A stretch of DNA of 64,000 nt from Roseiarcus sp963770275 (GTDB taxonomy: Bacteria > Pseudomonadota > Alphaproteobacteria > Rhizobiales > Beijerinckiaceae). The stretch covers positions 1 to 64,000 of the forward strand of contig CAVYPD010000024.1 in assembly GCA_963770275.1 (NCBI GenBank). Direction: 5' to 3'. Both the position numbers and the translations under genes were made by a program. Within the stretch, counting starts at the first letter, position 1. Each line of letters starts with the position of its first letter. Below are positions 8,484 to 17,086 of the stretch, piece by piece. Under the pieces are notes generated by a model that saw only the letters and a list, made by a program, of their open reading frames with translations, searched no databases and was not told where the DNA came from.

Positions 8484-9383
8484 TCAGGCCGACGCCTTCC
8501 CCTGGCCGATTTCGTGGTGGGCCAGCCCCTCGAGCACGCGAGCCATGCCTGAATGGTCCCAAGCCGCGCCGCCTCCGGCTACTGCGGCATTGAACAGCTC
8601 CTGGCAAGTGGCGGTGTTCGGTAGACTGACGCCGAGCGAACGGGCGCCCTGCAGCGCGAGGTTGAGGTCCTTCTGGTGAAGCGCAATTCGGAAGCCGGGC
8701 TCGAAATTGCGCTTGATCATGCGCTCGCCGTGGACCTCAAGAATACGAGACGCGGCGAATCCGCCCATCAGCGCCTGGCGAACGCGAGCCGGATCGGCGC
8801 CGGCCTTGGAAGCGAACACCAACGCCTCGCCTACCGCCTCGATCGTCAGGGCGACGATGATCTGGTTGGCGACCTTGGTCGTCTGTCCGTCGCCATTGCC
8901 GCCGACAAGGGTGATGTTCTTGCCCATGAGCGCGAAGATCGGCTTGACCCTCTCGAACGCGCTCTCGGGGCCGCCAACCATGATCGTGAGGCTCGCGGCC
9001 TTCGCGCCGACCTCGCCGCCAGAAACCGGTGCGTCGAGATATTCGCAGCCAAGCTCGTTCACCTTCTTGGCGAACCCTTTGGTCGCGATTGGCGAGATCG
9101 AGCTCATGTCGACAACAATCTTGCCCTTTGAAAGACCTTCCGCGACGCCTCCGGCGCCGAACAGAACCGTCTCCACGTCGGGCGTATCCGGAACCATGGT
9201 AATGATGACCTCAGCCTTCTCACCGACTTCCTTCCCGTTGGCGCACGCAACAGCGCCCTTATCGATCAGTTCCTTCGGCGGAACGCGGCGGGTGTGAACG
9301 AAGAGCTGGTGGCCGCCTTCCACGAGGTGGCCGGCCATCGGACTCCCCATGATACCGAGACCGATGAAACCGATCTTTGCCAT
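8484..9383 (-). CDS. glxR: 2-hydroxy-3-oxopropionate (tartronate semialdehyde) reductase
   Basis: Reduces tartronate semialdehyde to D-glycerate with NAD(P)H. It belongs to the beta-hydroxyacid dehydrogenase family: dinucleotide loop GFIGLGIMGSPMAGHL near the N-terminus, substrate-binding DAPVSGGEVGA, and the catalytic-lysine region GDGQTTKVANQI. The correct start is the ATG at 9383 (MAKIGF), with GGAGA nine bases upstream; a longer reading frame to 9476 is not supported. 299 residues is typical. It heads the glxR-gck-glcDEF cluster. Other family members act on 3-hydroxyisobutyrate, but the glycerate kinase neighbour favours this role. Confidence 0.9.
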   Translation of the reverse strand: MAKIGFIGLGIMGSPMAGHLVEGGHQLFVHTRRVPPKELIDKGAVACANGKEVGEKAEVIITMVPDTPDVETVLFGAGGVAEGLSKGKIVVDMSSISPIATKGFAKKVNELGCEYLDAPVSGGEVGAKAASLTIMVGGPESAFERVKPIFALMGKNITLVGGNGDGQTTKVANQIIVALTIEAVGEALVFASKAGADPARVRQALMGGFAASRILEVHGERMIKRNFEPGFRIALHQKDLNLALQGARSLGVSLPNTATCQELFNAAVAGGGAAWDHSGMARVLEGLAHHEIGQGKASA

Positions 9384-9578
9384 GTCATACGTCTCCAGCG
9401 TGGGTGAAATCATGGGTTCAGCGATGACGTCTACCACGCACAGGTCATGGAGGGCGATCTCGTCAACAGGCTTCAAGTGGCCATGTCCATAAGAGTGTGA
9501 TTAGAGTGACCGCCACGCAGCGGGCCGGCGTGTCGACGATCGGCCGAACTTCCCAATTGGAATGCCGCAGGAGTTGAA

Positions 9579-10961
9579 ATGGAGGCCGCCCAGTCCGACG
9601 CTTTGGTGTTCTTCGGCGCTTCCGGCGATCTCGCTTTCAAGCAGATCTTTCCTGCGCTTTTGGGTCTTGTCGGCGGCGAAGGGGTCAATGTGCCTATCGT
9701 CGGCGTCGCCAAGGCCGGCTGGACGGTCGACCAGCTGCGGGAACGGGCCAAGGACAGCATCAAACAGCACACGCCCGCCGGCGCTCCAGGGCTCGATAAG
9801 CTGTTGGGGCTCATGCGATATGTCGATGGCGACTACAACGATCCGCAGACTTTCGCAAAACTGAAGCAGGCGCTCGGCGGCGCCAAACGGCCGTTGCACT
9901 ATCTGGCGATCCCTCCCAGCCTCTTTGGCGTTGTCGTCTCTGCGCTTGCGGAGAGCGGTCTCAACGTCGACGCGCGCCTTGTCGTCGAGAAGCCGTTCGG
10001 CCGCGATAGCGCGTCGGCGCAGGCGCTCAACCACACGCTGCTCGAGCATTTCCCGGAAAATGCGATTTTCCGCATCGACCATTATCTGGGCAAGGAGCCC
10101 GTTCAGAACATTCTCTATACCCGGTTCGCCAATGCGATGTTCGAGCCGCTCTGGAACCGCCATTATGTTCGCTGCATCCAGATCACCATGGCGGAGGCTT
10201 TCGACGTTCAGGACCGCGGAAGCTTCTACGACGCCGTCGGCGCGCTTCGCGATGTGGTTCAGAACCACATGCTTCAGGTCCTTGCGAACGTCATGATGGA
10301 CGCCCCGACCGGCGAAGAGCACGAGGCGCGACGAGACCCGAAAGCGGCGCTGTTGAAGGCTGTTCGTCCCTTGGACGCCGCGAGCTTGGTGCGGGGACAA
10401 TATAAAGGCTATCGCAATGTTAAAGGCGTGCGTCCGGATTCAACGACCGAAACGTATGTCGCGGTGAAATTGTTCGTGGACAGCTGGCGATGGGCGGGCG
10501 TTCCCATCTATATCCGCGCCGGCAAATCCCTGCCGTTGACCGCAGCCGAAGTCACGGTCGAGTTCAAGCCGCCGCCGCGTTCGACTTTTGGCGAGAAAAC
10601 GGATCCTTCAGCCGACTACGTGCGCGCGCGGCTGAGCCCGGACATTGGCGTTGCAATGGGTTTGCGAATGAAGCATCCCGGGGAGCGCATGACAGGCGAC
10701 AATGTCGAACTCAGTCTCATGCAACGCGCTGGGTCGGAGATGCCTCCCTATCAGCGGCTACTCGGCGACGCGATGCGTGGCAACAACGAGCTGTTCGGAC
10801 GGGAAGACATCGTCGATGCGCAATGGCGCATTGTCGAGCCGATCCTGAAGAACCCGCCGGCGGTGCAGGAATATGAGCCCGGAACCTGGGGGCCAGAGGC
10901 CGCGAACGCGCTTATCGGCGCCGACGGCCCGTGGCGCAATCCGGCGGCGCCCAAGGCTTAG
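9579..10961 (+). CDS. zwf: Glucose-6-phosphate 1-dehydrogenase
   Basis: Oxidises glucose 6-phosphate to 6-phosphogluconolactone, the entry to the pentose phosphate and Entner-Doudoroff pathways. The coenzyme loop reads FFGASGDLAFKQIFPAL, VEKPFGRD lies at 137-143, and the active-site signature RIDHYLGKE at 165-173 is intact. At 460 residues it is slightly shorter than the usual 480-500, and the first strand reads GASGDLA. The ATG at 9579 follows GGAGTTGAA. It is divergent from glxR and converges on the hydroxy-acid oxidase gene. The usual neighbours pgl and edd are absent. Confidence 0.94.
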   Translation: MEAAQSDALVFFGASGDLAFKQIFPALLGLVGGEGVNVPIVGVAKAGWTVDQLRERAKDSIKQHTPAGAPGLDKLLGLMRYVDGDYNDPQTFAKLKQALGGAKRPLHYLAIPPSLFGVVVSALAESGLNVDARLVVEKPFGRDSASAQALNHTLLEHFPENAIFRIDHYLGKEPVQNILYTRFANAMFEPLWNRHYVRCIQITMAEAFDVQDRGSFYDAVGALRDVVQNHMLQVLANVMMDAPTGEEHEARRDPKAALLKAVRPLDAASLVRGQYKGYRNVKGVRPDSTTETYVAVKLFVDSWRWAGVPIYIRAGKSLPLTAAEVTVEFKPPPRSTFGEKTDPSADYVRARLSPDIGVAMGLRMKHPGERMTGDNVELSLMQRAGSEMPPYQRLLGDAMRGNNELFGREDIVDAQWRIVEPILKNPPAVQEYEPGTWGPEAANALIGADGPWRNPAAPKA

Positions 10962-10992
10962 AATCTTCGGCCGCCGACGCCCGGCGCTTTGG

Positions 10993-12159
10993 TCATCGCT
11001 CGACGCGCTGCAACGCGTCGGGCTTGAGGTCCGCGAGAGTCGGATATCCGTCGACCGCCATCAGGAGATCGGCTTCGGCGAGCAGAGAGCGCAGCACGTG
11101 GACGATACCGTCGGTCCCGCCCAGCGCCAGCCCGTAGGCATAGGGGCGGCCGACCCCGACTGCCGCCGCACCCATCGCGAGAGCCTTGACGACGTGGGTC
11201 CCGGAGCGGATTCCGGAATCGAAAATGACTGGAACGCTTCCGGCCGCCTTGACCACCGCGGGCAGCATGTCGAGCGCGGGAATGCCGCCGTCGGCCTGGC
11301 GGCCGCCATGATTGGAACAATAGATGCCGTCGACACCGCCGTCGATGGCGCGCCGCGCGTCGTCGGGATGGCATATGCCCTTGACGATGAGCGGCAGCTT
11401 GGTCAGCGAACGCAGCCACGGCAGGTCGTCCCAGGTCAGCGGATTACCGAAGATCGCAACCCATGTCGCAACCGCAGCGCGCGGATCCTTCTCCGGCGCC
11501 CCGCCCATTAATTTCGCAAAGCGCGGGTCGGAGAAATAATTCGCTAGGCAATGGCCGCGCAGTTGCGGGAAGTTGGCAGTGGAGAGATCGCGCGGGCGCC
11601 ATCCGGCCACCCAGGTGTCGAGCGTCACGACGATCGCCCTGAAACCGGCCCGCTCGGCGCGCGCCACAAGGCTTGCCGCCAGCTCGCGGTCGGTTGGAGT
11701 GTAAAGCTGAAAGAATCCCGGCGTCGTTTTGAACTCGGCGGCGACCGCCTCGAGCGGATCGACCGACAGCGTCGAGGCGACCATGGGCACGCCGGTCAGC
11801 GCGGCGGCGCGTGCGGTCGCCAGATCGCCATGGCCGTCCTGGCCGCAGAGCCCGATGACGCCGATCGGGCTCATGAACAAGGGCGACGGCAGCCGCATGC
11901 CGAAAAGCTCGATTGACAAGTCGCGCTGCTTGGCGCCGACGAACATCCGAGGCCAGAGGCCCCATTTGTCGAACGCGGCGACGTTGGCCTCCTGCGTGCG
12001 CTCATCGCCGCAGCCACCGGCGACGTAAGAGACTAGGCTGGCCGGCATCGCCGCATGCGCCCTGGCCTCCAGTTCGTCAAAACGCATCGGAAACGACGGC
12101 GGGTGGCCGCTGACGCCGGCCAGGTAGATCTCATTCTGATAGGCGCCAAAGTCGGGCAT
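10993..12159 (-). CDS. FMN-dependent alpha-hydroxy-acid oxidase, lactate 2-monooxygenase-like
   Basis: A TIM-barrel flavoenzyme of 388 residues that oxidises short 2-hydroxy acids. The FMN/active-site signature CSNHGGRQ is intact, and KGICHPDDARRAIDGG and FDSGIRSGTHVVKAL form the phosphate-binding part. The strand TLDTWVAGWRPRDLS resembles lactate 2-monooxygenases more than classical lactate dehydrogenase LldD. The ATG at 12159 (MPDFGAYQ) is preceded by AGGAT; a start at 12216 would overlap the upstream phosphatase gene. The glycolate cluster nearby makes glycolate or lactate plausible substrates, but this is inference. It starts 16 bases after the phosphatase stop, probably as one operon. 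Confidence 0.85.
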   Translation of the reverse strand: MPDFGAYQNEIYLAGVSGHPPSFPMRFDELEARAHAAMPASLVSYVAGGCGDERTQEANVAAFDKWGLWPRMFVGAKQRDLSIELFGMRLPSPLFMSPIGVIGLCGQDGHGDLATARAAALTGVPMVASTLSVDPLEAVAAEFKTTPGFFQLYTPTDRELAASLVARAERAGFRAIVVTLDTWVAGWRPRDLSTANFPQLRGHCLANYFSDPRFAKLMGGAPEKDPRAAVATWVAIFGNPLTWDDLPWLRSLTKLPLIVKGICHPDDARRAIDGGVDGIYCSNHGGRQADGGIPALDMLPAVVKAAGSVPVIFDSGIRSGTHVVKALAMGAAAVGVGRPYAYGLALGGTDGIVHVLRSLLAEADLLMAVDGYPTLADLKPDALQRVER

Positions 12160-12175
12160 CGGCCCAAATCCTAGT

Positions 12176-12793
12176 TCAAGGCGAGCTGGAAGAGATTTCG
12201 CCTCGCGCGTCCGCATTGGCCGGTTGCTTTCCGCTCAAGCCCAACTCGACCTCGCGCGCGCGGTTGCCCCGGCGCATGATTTCGGCCAGTTCCGGGCGCC
12301 TCTCGAGTTGCCGCGTGTAGATACCGGCGGTCGCGACGGAGAGTCGGCCGTGGCGATCGAGCAGCTCGTCGGCGAAGGTGATCATTCGCGAATTCGGCCA
12401 CGCCTGCGGCCTGTTCTGCAACAATCGCTCAGCAAGTTCGTCCTCGCCTTCGTGCGGGTGAGCCTGCGCCAGGATCATCAGCGTGGCCGCCGTCGAGCGA
12501 GAGATTCCGGCATGGCAATGGATGAGCAGGCCACCTGCTTCCGCCGCGTCCCGGCCGAAAGTCAGAATAGCCTCGACGTCCCCTCTCTGCGGCAACAGAA
12601 TGTCGGGACCCGGCTCGATCGCATCGTGAAAGCGCAGCGTCGCGCGAAAGTGTGGATCGAACGCCTGGAATGCTTCCGGGTCCGGCCATTCCGGGTCCAA
12701 AATCGATAGAACATGCGTCACGCCCCGACCCTGGTGGCCAATAATTTCGTCAAGTCCGCAAATCGCGAAGGTGGGGAAGGATGAGGGCTTCAT
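12176..12793 (-). CDS. Small tyrosine/dual-specificity-type phosphatase
   Basis: A cytoplasmic protein of 205 residues with the cysteine phosphatase loop HCHAGISRS, catalytic C93 and R99. The segment THVLSILDPEWPD and the long helix after the loop (STAATLMILAQAHP) match small bacterial dual-specificity-like phosphatases found next to metabolic genes in alphaproteobacteria. The ATG at 12793 (MKPSSF) is preferred over the in-frame codon at 12856. The natural substrate is unknown. It is probably cotranscribed with the hydroxy-acid oxidase gene. Confidence 0.8.
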   Translation of the reverse strand: MKPSSFPTFAICGLDEIIGHQGRGVTHVLSILDPEWPDPEAFQAFDPHFRATLRFHDAIEPGPDILLPQRGDVEAILTFGRDAAEAGGLLIHCHAGISRSTAATLMILAQAHPHEGEDELAERLLQNRPQAWPNSRMITFADELLDRHGRLSVATAGIYTRQLERRPELAEIMRRGNRAREVELGLSGKQPANADARGEISSSSP

Positions 12794-12903
12794 GGGCGTG
12801 CCCTTAGCATGAAAGTGTAACCGGCGCTCAACCGTGGAAAGCCGGCGCCAATTCAAATAGAGATGTCGTCGCGGGAGGTCGCCATCCCAACGGAGAAAGC
12901 CGC

Positions 12904-14434
12904 GTGAGCGATGGGAATCTGGCGACGTGTCTCCATGACGATCCCTCAGCGGTCAACGCTGAGGGTTCGCATTTCGACGTTCTTATCATCGGCGCCGGTC
13001 TGTCCGGAATCGGAGCGGCCTGCCATCTTGTTCGGAAGCGCCCGCGGACGACGTTCGCGATCCTCGAAGCGCGTAGACGCGATCGGCGGCACCTGGGATC
13101 TTTTTCGCTATCCGGGCATTCGCTCGGACTCGGATATGTCGACCTTCGGCTACGCGTTCCGTCCATGGAACAATTCGACAGCGATCGCCGACGGCCCCTC
13201 GATCCTGCGCTATCTCGCTGAAACGGCGAAAGCCTATGGCGTCGATCGCCACATTCGTCACGGCCTCAAGGTCCTGCGGGCGTCGTGGCGGTCCGAGGAC
13301 GCTCGCTGGGCGCTCGGCGTTGACGGCCCAGACGGCGAGAAGCTCGAATTCTCCTGCAACTTTCTCTTCCTGTGCACGGGCTATTACGAATATGCCGAGG
13401 GCTACACGCCCGCGTGGCCCGGCACCGACAGATTCGCCGGCCGCGTTGTGCATCCGCAGAAGTGGCCCGGGGACTTGCGTTACGATGGCAAGCGGGTCGT
13501 CGTGATCGGCAGCGGCGCGACGGCGGTGACGATCGTGCCGGCGATGGCGGCGGAAGCCGCGCATATCGTCATGCTGCAACGGTCGCCGACTTATGTCGTC
13601 GCTCGCCCGACTGAGGAGGCGATCGCCGAACAGCTCAGACAATGGCTGCCGACCCGGGCCGCGCACGCCGCCGTGCGCTGGAAGAACATTCTCTTGCAGA
13701 TGTACCTTTATCGGCTTTCGCGGCGCAACCCGGCCGCGATGCGGGCGCAACTCCTCAAACTTGCGCAGGGGGAGCTTGGCCCAGAGTTCAACGCCACTGA
13801 GTGTTTCAACCCCCGATACGATCCTTGGGACCAGCGAATGTGTATCGCCCCGGACGGGGACTTGTTCGCCGCCATGCGCGCGGGCAAGGCCTCGATCGTC
13901 AATGGCGAGATCGAGACCTTCACCGAGACGGGCCTGCGCCTCACTTCGGGGCAGGAGATCGAAGCCGACCTCATTGTCACGGCGACCGGTCTCAAGGTGC
14001 GGCTCATGGGCGGGGTCGCCATCGAGGTCGACGGCGCGCCGGTCGATATCGCGAGTACGACTGCCTACAAGGGCGTGATGTTCAGCGACATCCCGAACCT
14101 GGCGTCCATTTTCGGCTATACGAACGCCTCCTGGACGCTCAAGTCCGATCTGATCGCCGAGTATGTCTGCCGGCTGCTCAGCCATATGGATCGCCGAGGA
14201 TACGCGATCTGCACCCCGCGCCGAGGCGACGCAGCGATTGCGGACGAACCGACGCTGCCGCTCACCTCCGGCTATATCGAGAGGGCCAAGCATCTTTTGT
14301 TCAAGCAAGGGACGAAGAAGCCTTGGCGCGTGAACCAGAACTATGCTCTCGACGTCATGGCCTTTCGGTTTGGCGCGATCGAGGATGGCGCGCTCGAGTT
14401 CAAGCGGCGCGGGTCGATCAGCCGTGCGGCGTGA
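12904..14434 (+). CDS. Flavin monooxygenase, Baeyer-Villiger type (one frame break)
   Basis: An NADPH- and FAD-dependent monooxygenase of about 509 residues once a frame break is bridged. The FAD loop IIGAGLSGIGAACHL is read from a GTG at 12904 (GGAGA upstream). The frame then shifts near 13074-13077, where dropping one base joins ILEAR to DAIGGTWDLFRYPG. The rest is continuous: the Baeyer-Villiger fingerprint FAGRVVHPQKWP and the NADPH loop VVVIGSGATAVT. This single insertion is one of many in the window and is probably a sequence error. The substrate, a ketone or other soft nucleophile, cannot be told. Confidence 0.85.
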
Positions 14435-14523
14435 CAAGCGTTGCGTGGTCTGTCTCGACGGGCCATGATCATCAAACACATCGAGCCTAAGCGCAGGGCC
14501 AAGACAGTTTCCCGGGAGGAATG

Positions 14524-14863
14524 ATGAAACGAGCAATTCCATTCGGCGTCCTCGCGATCGGGCTCGCGGGACCCGCGATGGCGAAAGACACCCAATTCTG
14601 GAACCTGACATCGTCAACGGTAAAGTCGCTCGAGCTCGCGCCCACCGGCTCGTCCACCTTCGGCGCCAACCAAACCACGAACGATCCTGATGGAACGGTC
14701 GATCACGATGAGCGGCTGAAGATCAAGGGCGTGGCGACTGGCGCTTACGACGCGCGAACTCAAGCTGGCCGACGGGCGCCAATGCACGGTGAAGGGACTG
14801 CGGATCGAGGCGGGCAAGGTCTTCGCCATTGAGGAAAAGGAGCTCGTCGGCTGCTCACGCTAA
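14524..14863 (+). CDS. Small secreted protein of unknown function (one frame break)
   Basis: About 112 residues after correction. A signal peptide (MKRAIPFGVLAIGLAGPAMA, cleavage after AMA) is followed by DTQFWNLTSSTVKSLELAPTG and an acidic segment. The frame breaks near 14757. Dropping one A lets the reading continue as LKLADGRQCTVKGLRIEAG and end KELVGCSR at the TAA at 14861-14863. GGAGG five bases before the ATG at 14524 supports that start over 14521. It would be periplasmic with two cysteines near the C-terminus that could form a disulfide. I cannot assign a function. Confidence 0.65.
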
Positions 14864-15310
14864 ACTCCCCTCCCGGCGGCGCCCTGGTCGCTCCCAACGT
14901 CCGCACAATGTTACGCGGTTCAATCATCCCAGGGACTTAGCTGCTCTTTTGTGCAACTTTTTCTGAAATGCCTCGGCGCTTGGACTCCAGCCCAGCGGGC
15001 GACGTTCGCTAAGCGACCGATCGCCAAAGGCCGCATCGGCAACCTACTCAAACCACCGTCGCGCAGGCCTTTCGAGTCCTCAGGACGCGGCCATTCGGAC
15101 ACGCTTTGGTATCCTAGTTCGACTGGCGCAATTCGAGGATCATATGCATGTTCTGAAACAATCAATAAATATCCACATTTTCTGCTTCTCTAGAGCAGCA
15201 AGCTCACGAAGGCGCCGCCCAACAAAGTTTCGCCCCCGCTCCGAAATTAGTCTCGCAATCGGCGTCACAAGCGGGCAATCGTCCCGTCGAGATTATCGAA
15301 GGCGCGGCAA
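14864..15310. other. Intergenic region upstream of the sarcosine oxidase operon
   Basis: About 450 bases with no gene I can support. Short ORFs on both strands (about 80 codons) overlap each other and lack recognisable motifs or good ribosome sites. The more AT-rich 15130-15200 part probably holds the soxB promoter. No glycine riboswitch or other structured leader could be recognised. Confidence 0.5.
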
Positions 15311-16561
15311 GTGCGATTTTCTTTTGTCAATGTGGCGTTGCAGGCGCTCAAGCACAATTCCGGCTGGCCGGAGCAGTGGCGCAATCCTGAGCCGAAGGCG
15401 GCCTATGATGCGGTCATCATCGGCGCGGGCGGACACGGGCTGGCGACCGCCTATTACCTCGCCAAGGAGCACGGCCTCACGAACGTTGCGGTGCTGGAGA
15501 AGGGCTGGCTTGGCGGCGGCAACACCGGACGCAACACCACAATCATCCGCTCAAACTATCTTTGGGAGGAATCGGCGGCGCTCTACGAGCATGCGGTGCA
15601 GTTGTGGGAGGGCCTGTCTCAGGAGCTTAACTACAACGTGATGTATTCGCCACGCGGCGTGCTCATGCTCGCGCACAATACGCATGACGTCCAGGTGGGC
15701 AAACGCCACGTGCACGCCAATCGCCTGGCCGGGGTCGACAACGAATGGCTGACGCCGGAAGAGGCCAAAGCCTTCTGCCCGATCCTCAACATCGCGCGCG
15801 ACGTCCGCTATCCGGTGATCGGCGCGGCGTTGCAGCGGCGCGGCGGCACGGCACGGCACGATGCGGTTGCCTGGGGCTATGCGCGCGCGGCATCGGCGCG
15901 CGGAATCGACATCATCCAGAATTGCGAGGCGACGGCGATCCGTCGCGATGCCTCCGGCGCCGTTTCGGGCGTCGAGACGACGCGCGGCGCGATCGCGACT
16001 AAGACAATTGGCGTTGTGGCCGCCGGCCATACGTCCGTGGTCATGGCGATGGCTGGCGTGCGCATGCCGCTCGAGAGCTATCCGCTACAAGCGCTCGTGT
16101 CCGAGCCGGTCAAGCCGATGATGCCATGCGTCGTGATGTCGAACACCATCCACGCCTATATGTCGCAATCGGACAAGGGCGAACTCGTCATCGGCGCCGG
16201 CACCGACGCCTACATGTCCTATTCGCAGACCGGCGGCCTTCACATCGCCAATCATACGCTGGAGGCGATCTGCGAACTCTTCCCCGCCGTGCGCCGCATG
16301 CGGATGCTGCGCAACTGGGGCGGCATCGTCGACGTGACGCCGGATCGTTCGCCGATCATTGCGAAGACGCCGGTTCCAGGCTTGTTCGTCAATTGCGGGT
16401 GGGGCACCGGCGGCTTCAAGGCGACGCCGAGTTCAGGCCACGTCTTCGCGCATACGATCGCTCGGGGCGAGCCGCATCCTCTTGCCTCACCTTTCACCCT
16501 CGACCGCTTTCGCTCCGGCCGGCTCATCGATGAAGCCGCCGCCGCGGCTGTCGCGCATTAG
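15311..16561 (+). CDS. soxB: Heterotetrameric sarcosine oxidase, beta subunit
   Basis: The beta subunit of sarcosine oxidase, which demethylates sarcosine to glycine and holds the covalent FMN and non-covalent FAD. 416 residues with the dinucleotide fold YDAVIIGAGGHGLATAYYLA and the segment GWLGGGNTGRNTTIIRSNY, both highly typical of SoxB. The start is GTG at 15311; the N-terminal SGWPEQWRNPEPK segment is part of the family. It is first in the order soxB-soxD-soxA-soxG. The gene has no frame breaks, in contrast to soxA. Confidence 0.94.
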   Translation: MRFSFVNVALQALKHNSGWPEQWRNPEPKAAYDAVIIGAGGHGLATAYYLAKEHGLTNVAVLEKGWLGGGNTGRNTTIIRSNYLWEESAALYEHAVQLWEGLSQELNYNVMYSPRGVLMLAHNTHDVQVGKRHVHANRLAGVDNEWLTPEEAKAFCPILNIARDVRYPVIGAALQRRGGTARHDAVAWGYARAASARGIDIIQNCEATAIRRDASGAVSGVETTRGAIATKTIGVVAAGHTSVVMAMAGVRMPLESYPLQALVSEPVKPMMPCVVMSNTIHAYMSQSDKGELVIGAGTDAYMSYSQTGGLHIANHTLEAICELFPAVRRMRMLRNWGGIVDVTPDRSPIIAKTPVPGLFVNCGWGTGGFKATPSSGHVFAHTIARGEPHPLASPFTLDRFRSGRLIDEAAAAAVAH

Positions 16562-16595
16562 AATACAGATGATCTTGACCCGTTCGCTCTACGAA

Positions 16596-16741
16596 CCCTC
16601 ATCCGGCCGGCTCGCGCCGGCCACCTTCTCCCCGAGGGAGAAGGGGTTGTCTGCGCAGATGCTCCCCCTCCCCCTCGGGGAGAGGGTCGGGGTGAGGGCC
16701 GCCGCGCTCCCTCTCCCTCGGAGAGAGGGCTGGGGTGAGGG
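16596..16741. repeat. Palindromic REP-like element between soxB and soxD
   Basis: A G/C-rich block bounded by CCCTCATCC and GGGGTGAGGG, with internal dyads GGCCGG/CCGGCC, CTTCTCCC/GGGAGAAG and a second GGGGTGAGGG. It matches the repeated CCCTCA...GAGAAGG...GGTGAGGG intergenic palindromes widespread in Hyphomicrobiales. It lies inside the sox operon and could reduce expression or stabilise the upstream message. Confidence 0.8.
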
Positions 16742-16780
16742 CAGCGCCGATCGAACTCGCTTCGCGCATGGGTCCGCCTC

Positions 16781-17086
16781 ATGCTGTTGATCGATTGTCC
16801 CTATTGCGGCATGGCGCGCCCGGAGATCGAGTTTCGTTACGGCGGCGAAGCGCATATCGCGCGAGCCGTCGATCCGAGCGCCGTCACTGATGAGGAATGG
16901 GCGAACTTCCTTTATTTCCGCTCCAATCCGAAGGGCGTGCTCGCCGAGCGTTGGCGCCACGCGTTCGGGTGCGGGCGCTTCTTCAATTGCCTGCGCGACA
17001 CTTTGAGCGACAAGATCCTTGCGGTCTACAAAGCGGACGAGCCGCGGCCGGACGTTGGCGCCGAACGCGCTGAGCGACGCGAATGA
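16781..17086 (+). CDS. soxD: Sarcosine oxidase, delta subunit
   Basis: The small zinc-binding subunit of heterotetrameric sarcosine oxidase, 101 residues. It begins LLIDCPYCGMARPEIEFRYGG, whose CPYC supplies two zinc ligands, and carries the family segment NPKGVLAERWRHAFGCGRFFN. Its stop overlaps the soxA ATG by four bases. Very likely correct from sequence and position. Confidence 0.95.
   Translation: MLLIDCPYCGMARPEIEFRYGGEAHIARAVDPSAVTDEEWANFLYFRSNPKGVLAERWRHAFGCGRFFNCLRDTLSDKILAVYKADEPRPDVGAERAERRE

Noticed and set aside
451..14617. Long antisense ORFs opposite ftsQ (451-1467), glcD (6179-7588) and the FMO gene (12986-14617)
   Set aside because: They are opposite well-identified genes, are rich in Arg/Ala/Gly, lack motifs, and are usual by-products of high GC codon use.
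14920..15193. Two overlapping ORFs of about 80 codons before soxB
   Set aside because: They overlap on opposite strands and have no motif, ribosome site or plausible context.
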